Shown here piece by piece: positions 34,217-42,523 of a stretch of DNA of 64,000 nt. Source of the DNA: Nocardia sp. NBC_01503. GTDB lineage: Bacteria; Actinomycetota; Actinomycetes; Mycobacteriales; Mycobacteriaceae. How positions within the stretch are numbered: position 1 is the first letter of the stretch; each line of letters starts with the position of its first letter. A model generated the notes under the pieces. That model did not search any database. It saw only the letters and a program-made list of their open reading frames with translations, and was not told where the DNA came from. The translations under genes were made by a program, and so were the position numbers. The stretch is from the NCBI RefSeq assembly GCF_036327755.1, contig NZ_CP109596.1:8246001-8310000 (forward strand), written 5' to 3'.

Positions 34217-35008
34217 TCAGCGCGGCAATCCGGTCGGCGTGGCACCGGAGACAATGTGCTGGAACCGCGACAGCGCCAGCTCATAGGCATCCCTGGAGAC
34301 CGTGTTCCCGCCCGCGAACGGCCGATCCAGCTGGTACACGGCCAGAATCACCGCACCGACCACGACACCGAAGAGTCCGGTCATGATCACGCTGCGCTTG
34401 GTGACGACCACACCGGAGAAGACCGTGCCCAGCAGCAGCATGCCGGTGCCGAACCACAGCGCCACGTAAAGGAAAGTGGGCAAACGGTATTCGGCATCCA
34501 TCCCGCGGTCGTAGCGAGCGTCCGCGACCGCGTCGAGCCCGGTATCGATCTTGTCCTGAATATCCTTCACACTCGGATCGGCGGTCGGCAGCGCCGAGAC
34601 GGCCGCGCGCAGATCGTCGAAGGTGTCCTGGGTGTTCTGGCTGAGCTTGGCGTCACGGCTCATCACCTGCCACTCCTCGCCGACCACCCGCGCGGTGTAG
34701 TCGTGCACCAGCCCCTGCACCTGTGCGCGTTCGGAATCGGGCAGATCATTCGCCGCCTCGTATACCGCGAGGAGCGCCTTGGCCTCGGTGACGGTGTGCG
34801 AATGCGAATTGTCGTACTGCTGCCACAGGATGACGACAATGAACGCGACGATCGCCGCGAAGAACATATTCACCAGATCCAGCACCATGGTGCTGGATGC
34901 CTCATCGTCACTGTGCCGCCACGACTTCGGCCGCACCCGATCCCCCACCAGGAAGACCGTCACGGCCACGACCGCGAACAGCGCGAGCACACCCAATTGC
35001 AATGCCAT
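34217..35008 (-). CDS. DUF4239-like (bestrophin-related) membrane protein
   Basis: 263 residues. Hydrophobic segments lie near the N-terminus (LGVLALFAVVAVTVFLVGD), at about 47-65 (DLVNMFFAAIVAFIVVILW) and two more in the last third. Between them is a long helical soluble part (residues 70-170). This order matches DUF4239 proteins, which have bestrophin-like folds and may be anion channels. The ATG at 35008 was chosen over an upstream GTG. It is the first gene of a two-gene operon with the Gly/Ser-rich exported protein. Confidence 0.7.
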   Translation of the reverse strand: MALQLGVLALFAVVAVTVFLVGDRVRPKSWRHSDDEASSTMVLDLVNMFFAAIVAFIVVILWQQYDNSHSHTVTEAKALLAVYEAANDLPDSERAQVQGLVHDYTARVVGEEWQVMSRDAKLSQNTQDTFDDLRAAVSALPTADPSVKDIQDKIDTGLDAVADARYDRGMDAEYRLPTFLYVALWFGTGMLLLGTVFSGVVVTKRSVIMTGLFGVVVGAVILAVYQLDRPFAGGNTVSRDAYELALSRFQHIVSGATPTGLPR

Positions 35009-35130
35009 ACTCGGCTCCGCCTCCCAGTCCCCGGGCAACTTCGATCACGAGTTATTCGCGGCCACGGGGCGGTCGGATTGTGCCGGGCGACCAACTGTTA
35101 TGAGAGACGGCGATCCCCGGCACGCCGAAC

Positions 35131-35874
35131 TCAGGTCAGGGTGAAGACTCCGGCCGCGAGAGTGACGGCGAGTTCCAGTGCGGCGCCTAGGACATCGCCA
35201 TTGAGACCGCCGAATCTACGCACGCAGTGGCGCACCAGGACCAGCGACAAAACGAGCGCGGCGAGCACACCGATCGGGCCGAGCCACCAGTGGCCACCGG
35301 CGAAAACCGATGCCAACAGGGCGATTCCAGCCCAGAACAATCCGATCAGCGGGCCCTGTGTGCCCGCGACCAAGGCTCCGAATCCGGCTCCTGGCGCAGC
35401 CTCGATGCCCCGACGGCAGGCCAGGACCACCGCGACCCGCCCCACCGCGACCGCCGACACAATCGCCATCGATCGCCCGTCCTGCGCGAGCGCCGCGAAC
35501 GAAACCGCTTGAATCGCAATCACGAAGATCAGCGCCGCGACTCCGAATGGACCGGCCCCGCCACTCTTCATGATCTCGCGCGCACGCTCCGGCGGCCCAT
35601 AGCTGCCGAGCCCATCCATGGTGTCGGCGAGCCCGTCGATATGCATCCCGCGCGTAATCAACGCCAGCCCCGCCACCGCCACGAACCCGGCGAGCAACCA
35701 AGGGGCTCCGGCCGCGCCGAGCGCCCACATGACCCCGGCCGCGCCGACCCCGAGCAACGCTCCCACCACGGGAGCCCACCCGATAGCTCGTCCGGCGGCC
35801 GCGCGATCCACCTCGTCCGGTCCACGCACGGGCAGCACCGTCAACCACGAAACCGCCAGCCGCAGCCCGTTCAC
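35131..35874 (-). CDS. cobS: Adenosylcobinamide-GDP ribazoletransferase (cobalamin synthase)
   Basis: 247 residues, strongly hydrophobic, with about six membrane segments. The acidic family motif is visible: ALITRGMHIDGLADTMDG, followed by a Gly/Pro-rich loop and KSGGAGPFGV. The enzyme joins adenosylcobinamide-GDP with alpha-ribazole to make cobalamin. The GTG at 35874 is the start. The cobU-cobT fusion upstream (36193) is on the same strand, 318 bp away, with two palindromic repeats between them. Confidence 0.93.
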   Translation of the reverse strand: MNGLRLAVSWLTVLPVRGPDEVDRAAAGRAIGWAPVVGALLGVGAAGVMWALGAAGAPWLLAGFVAVAGLALITRGMHIDGLADTMDGLGSYGPPERAREIMKSGGAGPFGVAALIFVIAIQAVSFAALAQDGRSMAIVSAVAVGRVAVVLACRRGIEAAPGAGFGALVAGTQGPLIGLFWAGIALLASVFAGGHWWLGPIGVLAALVLSLVLVRHCVRRFGGLNGDVLGAALELAVTLAAGVFTLT

Positions 35875-35989
35875 GAACGCCTACGCGCCAGCGGAACTTC
35901 CGCCGTGCGCGACGTCGGCACAGCGATCAACGGACACACGACCGGCAGTTCCGCCACTGTCCTACTGAGCTGTGCGGCATGAAGTCGCC

Positions 35990-36081
35990 CCGTCATCCCG
36001 GCGCGCTTTTGGCCGGGATCCATCGAAACCTGTTGGACCATAGCCGGTGCGGATCCCGGCCAAAAGCCTGCCGGGACGACG
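35990..36081. repeat. Palindromic repeat pair R5a/R5b in opposite orientation
   Basis: R5a (35990-36024) and R5b (36047-36081, inverted) form a head-to-head pair between cobUT and cobS. Together they can fold into a larger hairpin. The rest of 35875-36192 holds no gene. Confidence 0.85.
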
Positions 36082-36192
36082 AGAGGCGGCATTGCGCGTC
36101 GAATCTCGGTAGTCGTCATCGACGGCCCCACCACCGACCTCCGCACGATCCACGGCCAGCCGTTGACGCCTGCCCGATCGGCATCAGGCCGA

Positions 36193-38160
36193 TCATGCGC
36201 GGTCGGCGGCTTCGCTGTCGGCCAGATCGTCGGCGGTGCTGACTCCGGCCTGGGCGAAGGTCGCCATTTCGGCGAGGGTCGCGACGGCGGCGCGCAGGAC
36301 GGGCAGCGCGGTTACCGCGCCGGAGCCTTCGCCGAGGCGCATATTCATCTCGACGAGCGGCTCGAGCTGCAACTTCTCCAGGGCGATGGTGTGCGACGGC
36401 TCGCTCGAGCGATGGCCCGCCACCCACCATTCGCGCGCACCCAACGCCAGCTGGTTCGCGACGAGCGCGGCGGCGGTGACCACCACGCCATCGAGAATCA
36501 CCGGGGTGCGGCGGGCGGCGGCGCGCGCGAGGAATCCGGCCATGGCGGCCAGATCCGCGCCACCGGCTATGCGCAGCAGGGCAATCGGGTCCTTGACCTC
36601 CGGCCGCGCGCGCCACATGGCGTCGCGGATCGCGGCGGTCTTGCGAATCCACCCGGCATCGTCGACACCGGTGCCACGACCGACCGCCACCACCGGTTCG
36701 GTATCGGTGATCGTCGCGATCAGGACGGTCGCGGGCGTCGTGTTCCCGATGCCCATATCACCGGCGATGAGAAGGTCCGCGCCGGAATCGATCTCCTCGT
36801 CGGCGATGGCGGCACCGGCCGCGAGCGCGGCCTGGACCTCGGCCTCGCTCAGCGCGTCCTCGCGATCGATGGATCCACTCGACCGCCGCACCTTGTGCCG
36901 TGAAATCTCCGGAGACGTATCCCCCTGCACCGCGATGTCTTCCACCCGCACCGTGGCATCGGCCAACCGCGCCAGCACATTCACCGCGGCCCCACCGGCC
37001 AGGAAGGTGGCGACCATCTGCGCGGTCACCTCACTCGGATAGGCCGAAACACCATGCGCCGCAACGCCATGATCGCCCGCGAACACCACAATCCGCGCCC
37101 GCTCGAACTGCTTGGGCGGGCAGAGGCCCTGGCAGGCCGCCACCCAATTGCCCAGAGTCTCCAGCCGCCCCAACGCCCCGGCTGGCTTGGTCAGCTCCAG
37201 CTGCCGCCCTTCAGCGGCCGACCGCACCCCGGCGTCCGGCCCCGGCACGGGTCCGAACGAGATCCGTACCGGCTTCGAAAGACTCATGGCCCCGGCAACA
37301 CTCGCCGCACCAGCGACATCGACCGCACCCTGAGCGGCATCGAGCCCGGCCGTCGACCCCACGACCACCGTGTGAGCGTCCCCGGCAGCCACAGCCTGAT
37401 CCGCATGCGCAGCAGAATGATCCACCGCGCTCCCACCGGCGGCGGTCACAGCCGTCGAATCCACTGCGGCGCTGCCCGGGGAGGCGGCCGAGTCCGCTTG
37501 TGCGGCAGGAGCATCCGCCACGCTGGCGGCGGGCGCACCCGGCACGACCGCGGCCGACTGAGCATCCGCGGTCGCGGCGGCGTCGGTGAGAGCTGCGCCC
37601 GAGACGAAAGCACGATCGGGTTTGACGCGCATCGCCTGACCCGCGACCACGAGGTACACCTCATCGCAGAGCTGCGCCAGGCGCTGATTCAGCGCACCGA
37701 GCTCATCGCGGAACAGCCGCCCGGAGTGGGTGGCGGGAATGACGCCGAGCCCGACCTCCGGGCTCACGATAATGAGGCGTTCGGGGTACTCGGCCACGGC
37801 GGCGACCAGCGAGTCCACCTCGGGCGCGATGGTCCCGCGCGGCGATTCCCAGGCCTGGCGCGCATCGATACGAGCGGTCAGCCAGGTACCGAGATCGTCG
37901 ACAAGGGTGGCCGGAACGGCCTGGGCCAGCGCCGCGACCGGATCACCCTCCACCACGGTCCAATTCGCGGGTCGCCGGACCCGGTGTGCCGCAATGCGTT
38001 CGGCGAAATCCGCATCCTCGGGGTCCGGGATCGCGGTCGCGATATATCGCACCGCCTCCGAGGCAACCAACTGTTCCGCGAAAGCCGACTTCCCGGACCG
38101 GGCTCCACCGAGCACCAGCGTCCGTAGCGGTCGATCGGTTGACTGAGCACTGTGCGACAC
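36193..38160 (-). CDS. cobU-cobT: CobU-CobT fusion: cobinamide kinase/GTP transferase plus NaMN:DMB phosphoribosyltransferase
   Basis: 655 residues. The N-terminal 185 residues are CobU, with the P-loop GGARSGKS at 19-26, a VEGDP region, LVDDLGTWL and a final EVYLVVAGQAMRV. A linker of about 100 residues, almost only Ala/Val/Asp/Ser/Gly, follows. The rest is CobT, with LGRLETLGNWVAACQG, VFAGDHGVAAHGVSAYP, GDMGIGNTTPA and a final MRLGEGSGAVTALPVLRAA. CobU activates adenosylcobinamide phosphate with GTP; CobT makes alpha-ribazole phosphate. Both substrates feed CobS, encoded downstream. In Mtb cobU is separate from cobT. GTG start at 38160. Confidence 0.92.
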   Translation of the reverse strand: MSHSAQSTDRPLRTLVLGGARSGKSAFAEQLVASEAVRYIATAIPDPEDADFAERIAAHRVRRPANWTVVEGDPVAALAQAVPATLVDDLGTWLTARIDARQAWESPRGTIAPEVDSLVAAVAEYPERLIIVSPEVGLGVIPATHSGRLFRDELGALNQRLAQLCDEVYLVVAGQAMRVKPDRAFVSGAALTDAAATADAQSAAVVPGAPAASVADAPAAQADSAASPGSAAVDSTAVTAAGGSAVDHSAAHADQAVAAGDAHTVVVGSTAGLDAAQGAVDVAGAASVAGAMSLSKPVRISFGPVPGPDAGVRSAAEGRQLELTKPAGALGRLETLGNWVAACQGLCPPKQFERARIVVFAGDHGVAAHGVSAYPSEVTAQMVATFLAGGAAVNVLARLADATVRVEDIAVQGDTSPEISRHKVRRSSGSIDREDALSEAEVQAALAAGAAIADEEIDSGADLLIAGDMGIGNTTPATVLIATITDTEPVVAVGRGTGVDDAGWIRKTAAIRDAMWRARPEVKDPIALLRIAGGADLAAMAGFLARAAARRTPVILDGVVVTAAALVANQLALGAREWWVAGHRSSEPSHTIALEKLQLEPLVEMNMRLGEGSGAVTALPVLRAAVATLAEMATFAQAGVSTADDLADSEAADRA

Positions 38161-38206
38161 GTCAGCACGGTATCAACAGCCCGCACTCCCGCACCGACTA
38201 GGCACG

Positions 38207-39175
38207 CTATGCGCTGCGCACCCCACCGAATCGGCGTCGATATTCCGCGGGGGCGATACCGACCAGGCGCTGGAAGTGGTGGCGCAGCAGTGCGCCGGAG
38301 CCGAATCCGCAGTGGTGGGCGACGGTTTCCAAATCCATATCGGTGTCCTCGAGCAACTGCTTGGCATGCAGAATGCGCTGCCCGGTCAACCATTTCACCG
38401 GGGTGGTGCCGGTCTCGGCGGCGAATTTGCGGGCGAAGGTGCGGGTGGACATATTCGAGCGCGCGGAGAGCGATTCGACCGTATGCGGTAGTTCCAGGTT
38501 CTTCTCCAGCCAGTGCAGCGTCTCGCTGAGGCTGTCCGAGCTGCAATCCACCACGGGCCGCTCGATGAATTGCCGCTGTCCGCCGTCCCGCTGCGGCGGC
38601 ACCACCATGCGCCGGGCGATGGCATTGGCGACCGAACTGCCGAGTTCGCGCCGCACCAGATGCAGGCAGGCATCGATCCCGGCGGCCGTCCCGGCGCTGG
38701 TGATCAGATTGCCCTCGTCCACGAACAGCACATCGGGATCGACGGTGGCGAGCGGAAACCGTTCGGCCAGTTGATCGACGTACCGCCAGTGCGTGGTGCA
38801 TTTGCGCCCGTCGAGCAGTCCGGCCTCACCCGCGAGGAACGCCCCGGAGCACACCGTCAAGACGGTGGCACCGTGCTGCGACGCGTCCCGCACCGCATCC
38901 ACGACCCGCGGGTCCATCGCCCCTTCGGTCGAGTAGGGAAAGGCCGGAATCGCCACCAGATCCGCGTCCCGCAGCTCTTCCAGTCCGTATTGCGCGGTCA
39001 CCGATATCCCCGGCGAACTGGACGCGAGCAGCTTACCCGGATCGGCTCCGCAGACGCGGAAGTCGAAGGGCGGCAGTCCGTCCGCGGTCCGATCCAGCCC
39101 GAAAACCTCACAGACCACGCCGAATTCGAACATGGCGAGGCGTTCGTTCAGTACGACCGCGACCTTCGAGAGCAT
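38207..39175 (-). CDS. GlxA-type AraC regulator with DJ-1/PfpI-like domain
   Basis: 322 residues. The N-terminal 190 residues are DJ-1/PfpI-like (FEFGVVCEVFGLD, then TVCSGAFLAGEAGLLDG and the THWRYVDQLAERFP region). The C-terminal 100 residues are a two-HTH AraC DNA-binding domain (ARSNMSTRTFARKFAAETG and DLETVAHHCGFGSGALLRHH). Such regulators control amino acid, choline or aldehyde metabolism. The start (ATG at 39175) is close to the three micro-genes on the plus strand, which it may control. Confidence 0.92.
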   Translation of the reverse strand: MLSKVAVVLNERLAMFEFGVVCEVFGLDRTADGLPPFDFRVCGADPGKLLASSSPGISVTAQYGLEELRDADLVAIPAFPYSTEGAMDPRVVDAVRDASQHGATVLTVCSGAFLAGEAGLLDGRKCTTHWRYVDQLAERFPLATVDPDVLFVDEGNLITSAGTAAGIDACLHLVRRELGSSVANAIARRMVVPPQRDGGQRQFIERPVVDCSSDSLSETLHWLEKNLELPHTVESLSARSNMSTRTFARKFAAETGTTPVKWLTGQRILHAKQLLEDTDMDLETVAHHCGFGSGALLRHHFQRLVGIAPAEYRRRFGGVRSA

Positions 39176-39261
39176 GCCCCCACCATACCTGGCTGAATCT
39201 TTGCGATCAATGTCAGAACAGCCACTGTTGGCAGTAACCGCATTGGAGAAAACTTACTGCC

Positions 39262-39384
39262 ATGCAAGCGATAACCGCAATCACCGCAGCCGGAACCGCG
39301 ATGAGCGCACTCGGATATCTCACCTACGCCGCCATGGCATGGGACACAACCGATTCCACCGACGAAGGCGAGGCACGCGCATGA
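39262..39384 (+). CDS. Micro-gene A, 40-residue membrane-like peptide
   Basis: Starts MQAITAITAAGTAMSAL and has a weakly hydrophobic helix followed by an acidic tail (STDEGEARA). It overlaps micro-gene B by four bases (ATGA). No close ribosome site other than GGAGAA at about 39246, 11 bp upstream. Found next to the divergent AraC-type regulator. No family recognised. Confidence 0.55.
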   Translation: MQAITAITAAGTAMSALGYLTYAAMAWDTTDSTDEGEARA

Positions 39385-39611
39385 CCACCATCAGCACCGG
39401 GTTCGTATCCCCGACCCGCAGCACCACCGAACACAAGGCATCCGCGATGTTCACCAGGTTCTTCACCCTCTTCGCCGCCGCCGGGCGTGCGGTCCCCTTC
39501 CACCGCGAATCCGGTTGGGGCCGCATCGGATCCACCGGCATCACCGACCGTGACCAGGCCCGCGCCGCGCTCGAACTGAGCGCCATCGCCTCCATGCGCG
39601 AGCACGGCTGA
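39381..39611 (+). CDS. Micro-gene B, 76-residue protein
   Basis: Starts MTTISTGFVSPTRST, with an amphipathic middle (FTRFFTLFAAAGRAVPF) and a C-terminal helix (DQARAALELSAIASMREHG). Coupled at both ends: its ATG overlaps the stop of A, and its TGA overlaps the start of C. No homolog known to me. Confidence 0.55.
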   Translation: MTTISTGFVSPTRSTTEHKASAMFTRFFTLFAAAGRAVPFHRESGWGRIGSTGITDRDQARAALELSAIASMREHG

Positions 39612-39763
39612 TGAGCTGGCTGGCAGCGGCCCTGGTCGGTCCCGCACCGCGGCACTGGGGCACCACGGCGACATCGGTCCGCTTCGGCGACGAACGACCA
39701 CACCACCCGCCCGAACCACCACCCTCGTGTCGCAGCGCGAGTGGTGAATCCACCAACAACTGA
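39611..39763 (+). CDS. Micro-gene C, 50-residue protein
   Basis: Starts MSWLAAALVGP and continues with a Pro/His-rich tail (PHHPPEPPPS). Translation coupling by TGATG with B. It ends at a perfect bidirectional terminator. The weakest of the three; it could be a chance frame. Confidence 0.4.
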   Translation: MSWLAAALVGPAPRHWGTTATSVRFGDERPHHPPEPPPSCRSASGESTNN

Positions 39764-39790
39764 GGGCCGCCGAATGATTCGGCGGCCCTC
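39762..39790. terminator. Bidirectional terminator
   Basis: Perfect 13-bp stem gagggccgccgaa / ttcggcggccctc with loop tga, between the micro-genes and the convergent DUF3043 gene. Confidence 0.9.
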
Positions 39791-39808
39791 GTCGTCTCAA
39801 TGCTGCGA

Positions 39809-40462
39809 CTAGATGCTGTCCCCCGCGCTGACCCGCGGCTTCGGCGCACGCATGCGGCGAATCTGCGAGGCGCGCACGAACGAGTACCAGCCCAGCGAGA
39901 AGCTCGAATCGGTGGCATCCGGGAAGCGCTCACGCACCCGCTTGTTCACGATGCGACCGAGAATGATGCCCTCGATGATCATGAAGACCATCATCACCAG
40001 CATTGCCAGCGTCACGATCGCCTGGAGTGCGGGCGAGAGAATCATGCTCAGAATCAGCACGAGCGCAAGGGGCATGAACAAACCGAGCAGATTGCGGCGC
40101 GCGTCGACGATGTCACGCACATAACCCTTCACCGGCCCCTTGTCGCGCGGCAGCAGGTACTGCTCCTCACCGGCGAGCATGCGCGCGCGGCGATCCTGCG
40201 TCGCGGCCTTGCGCTCGGCCGCGTCGACCTTGCGCTCGGCCCGCGAACCACGCAGCTCCTTGCGACGCGCACGCGCTTCCTTCGAGGTCAGCGGCGCGGG
40301 TGCGACCGGCCCGCGACGGCGGGCCTCGGCCTCACGGCGCTTGGGAGTGGGCCGCCCCTTACCGGCGGTCGACGGCCGGTCCTGGACCGTCGCGGCGCCA
40401 CCGGCATCGACGGCGGAGGTGTCGGAGGTGGTGTCGGAATCGCCACGGCGCAGGAACTTCAC
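39809..40462 (-). CDS. DUF3043-like membrane protein
   Basis: 217 residues from a GTG at 40462. A long basic and acidic N-terminal half (SKEARARRKELRGSRAERKV) is followed by two adjacent membrane helices (LFMPLALVLILSMILS and VTLAMLVMMVFMIIEGIIL) and a short C-terminal tail (SLGWYSFVRASQIRRMR). The pattern matches DUF3043 proteins of actinobacteria. Their role is unknown. The divergent HesB gene starts 199 bp away. Confidence 0.8.
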   Translation of the reverse strand: MKFLRRGDSDTTSDTSAVDAGGAATVQDRPSTAGKGRPTPKRREAEARRRGPVAPAPLTSKEARARRKELRGSRAERKVDAAERKAATQDRRARMLAGEEQYLLPRDKGPVKGYVRDIVDARRNLLGLFMPLALVLILSMILSPALQAIVTLAMLVMMVFMIIEGIILGRIVNKRVRERFPDATDSSFSLGWYSFVRASQIRRMRAPKPRVSAGDSI

Positions 40463-40660
40463 GGCGACCAGGCTATTCGATGACCTGTCCGCCGGAAAAA
40501 CCTGGTCCGCCCATCTTTGATATCCCAGCGGTGGCGCGGCCGCTCCGCCGACAGAATCACCGCCGCGTAGGATTGGGAATAGTCGTCCGCGAAGAGGCGT
40601 TGACACGCATCGAGCCGTGCCCCTTCTCACGGGTTGAAAACAGGTCCTTTAGGAGAGTTC

Positions 40661-41011
40661 ATGACTGTGCAGAACGAGACCACCACTCACGGTGCGACTC
40701 TGACGGACGCCGCTGCCGCCAAGGCGAAGGCGCTGCTCGACCAGGAGGGCCGCGACGACCTCGCGCTGCGGATCGCCGTGCAGCCCGGTGGCTGTGCCGG
40801 TCTGCGCTACCAGCTCTTCTTCGATGATCGTTCGCTCGACGGCGATCTGGTTGTCGAGTTCGGTGGCGTCAAGCTCGCCGTCGACCGCATGAGCGCCCCG
40901 TACATCCAGGGCGCCTCGATCGACTTCGTCGACACCATCGAGAAGCAGGGCTTCACCATCGACAACCCGAACGCCACCGGCTCCTGCGCCTGCGGCGACA
41001 GCTTCAACTGA
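40661..41011 (+). CDS. erpA: A-type iron-sulfur carrier (HesB/IscA/ErpA family)
   Basis: 116 residues with the three conserved cysteines: GGCAGLRYQ and the C-terminal GSCACGDSF. AGGAG ends five bases before the ATG at 40661. A-type carriers hand Fe-S clusters to target enzymes. The same gene sits near adoK and asnB in mycobacteria (Rv2204c). The symbol is by function; it could equally be called hesB-like. Confidence 0.88.
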   Translation: MTVQNETTTHGATLTDAAAAKAKALLDQEGRDDLALRIAVQPGGCAGLRYQLFFDDRSLDGDLVVEFGGVKLAVDRMSAPYIQGASIDFVDTIEKQGFTIDNPNATGSCACGDSFN

Positions 41012-41105
41012 TCTGACGCATCCAGCGCGGAACATTCCTTGACAGGAGGTTCCGCGCTGTTGCATGTCCGAACAGAACGGACCCCACCCACTTCGGGAGT
41101 CCAGG

Positions 41106-41233
41106 GCAGCACCCCTGCCAACTCCAGGAGACCGGAGGCAGCACCCCTGCCAACTCCAGGAGACCGGAGGCAGCACCCCTGCCAACTCCAGGAGACCGGA
41201 GGCAGCACCCCTGCCAACTCCGGGGGTCCGGGG
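41106..41233. repeat. 32-bp tandem repeat, three perfect copies plus a decayed fourth
   Basis: Unit gcagcacccctgccaact + ccaggagaccggag. Copies at 41106, 41138 and 41170 are identical; the fourth (41202) diverges after 20 bases. The period is not a multiple of three and both strands can be read open, but no gene is evident. A GC-rich hairpin with ggggcgaagcccct follows at about 41255-41280. It lies in the 411-bp gap between erpA and adoK. Confidence 0.9.
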
Positions 41234-41422
41234 GCAGCGCCCCTGGAATGCTCCTGGGGGTTCGGGGGCGAAGCCCCTGAGAGCCCCGAGAGTTGGGTTT
41301 CCCCGTCTCGGACAGTGTATTTTCAAGGTGCGGACCTGTCGGTTCGCCCAATCCACCCGGCCCCGCGTCTGCCCCGTCTCGTATAGGTGTGCGCAGCGCA
41401 CGTCACCGAAGGATCGACACCC

Positions 41423-42394
41423 GTGACCATCGCCGTGTCCGCCTCCATTGCGACCGACCATCTCATGCGCTTCCCGGGGAAATTCTCCGATGTACTGCTC
41501 GCCGACCAGTTGCAGCATGTATCCCTGAGCTTCCTCGTCGACGACCTGGTTATCCGCCGCGGCGGCGTGGCGGGCAATATCGCCTACGCCATGGGCCTGC
41601 TCGGCCAGACCCCGCTGCTGGTCGGCGCGGTCGGCCCCGACTTCGGTGACTACCGGCAATGGCTGGAGTCCAACGGCGTCGACTGCTCCGCCGTGCACAC
41701 CTCCACCGAGGCGCACACCGCGCGTTTCGTCTGCACCACCGATGAGTCCATGGCGCAGATCGCCTCGTTCTATCCGGGCGCGATGAGCGAGGCCCGCGAA
41801 ATCTCCATCGGCGAGCTGGCCGCGGACCGCGACCTCGAACTGGTGCTCGTCGGCGCGAACGATCCCGACGCCATGGTGCTGCACACCGAACAGTGCCGCG
41901 CCGCGGGCATCCCCTTCGCCGCCGACCCGTCCCAGCAGCTGGCCCGCCTGGACGGTGAACAGGCGCTCTCGCTCATCGACGGTGCCGCCTACCTGTTCAC
42001 CAATGAGTACGAGTGGGGCCTGCTGGTGCAGAAGACCGGCCTCACCGAAGCCGAAATCGGTGAGCGCGTTGGCATTCGGGTGACGACCCTCGGCTCCAAG
42101 GGCGCCAAGATCGTCGACAAGGACGGCACCGAACTCCACGTCGACGTGGTTCCCGACAATGCCAAGGTCGACCCCACCGGCGTCGGCGACGGCTTCCGCG
42201 CGGGCTTCCTCACCGGCCACACCGCGGGCCTGTCCCTCGAGCGCTCGGCCCAGTTGGGTTCGCTCATCGCCGTTCTCATCCTGGAGACCATCGGCACCCA
42301 GGAATGGACCCTGGACAAGGACGTCGCCCTCAAGCGCCTGCGCGAGGCGTACGGTCCCGAAGCGGCTTCCGAGATCGAACATATTCTTCGCTGA
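41423..42394 (+). CDS. adoK: PfkB-family sugar/nucleoside kinase, probably adenosine kinase
   Basis: 323 residues from a GTG at 41423 that follows AAGGA. Ribokinase fold: an N-terminal substrate loop (RRGGVAGNIAYAMGLLG), the middle lid, and the catalytic motif DPTGVGDGFRAGF, whose GxGD aspartate is the base. In mycobacteria the adjacent gene to erpA and asnB is adenosine kinase (Rv2202c), and the order here is the same, so purine salvage is likely. Ends with an intrinsic terminator at 42415-42453. Confidence 0.88.
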   Translation: MTIAVSASIATDHLMRFPGKFSDVLLADQLQHVSLSFLVDDLVIRRGGVAGNIAYAMGLLGQTPLLVGAVGPDFGDYRQWLESNGVDCSAVHTSTEAHTARFVCTTDESMAQIASFYPGAMSEAREISIGELAADRDLELVLVGANDPDAMVLHTEQCRAAGIPFAADPSQQLARLDGEQALSLIDGAAYLFTNEYEWGLLVQKTGLTEAEIGERVGIRVTTLGSKGAKIVDKDGTELHVDVVPDNAKVDPTGVGDGFRAGFLTGHTAGLSLERSAQLGSLIAVLILETIGTQEWTLDKDVALKRLREAYGPEAASEIEHILR

Positions 42395-42414
42395 AACCTG
42401 CTCGACAAGTTCGT

Positions 42415-42453
42415 ACCGCACGCTGATCAAGTGATCGGCGTGCGGTTCTTTTT
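42415..42453 (+). terminator. Intrinsic terminator of adoK
   Basis: Stem accgcacgctgatca / tgatcggcgtgcggt (one G-U pair) followed by ttcttttt, a rare true T tract in this window. Confidence 0.9.
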
Positions 42454-42523
42454 GCGCGAGAACCGGACCTGATCACCGCGGTTCATTCGCGTTCTTCTGC
42501 CAGCGCTTCTTTCGAAGGACCTG

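Noticed and set aside
35875..36192. Cobalamin riboswitch upstream of cobS
   Set aside because: No B12-box-like conserved core was found; the region holds the two palindromic repeats instead.
41106..41233. CRISPR array
   Set aside because: The 32-bp units are directly adjacent with no spacers.
41064..41426. A protein with repeats encoded over the 32-bp tandem repeat
   Set aside because: Period 32 is not a multiple of three, so the translated repeat shifts frame in each unit.
40649..42430. A 593-codon frame antisense to erpA and adoK
   Set aside because: Runs across two real genes and the tandem repeat; no domain seen.
42395..42523. SAM-type riboswitch before the MetA-like gene
   Set aside because: The only structure is the adoK terminator; no further conserved helices are visible.
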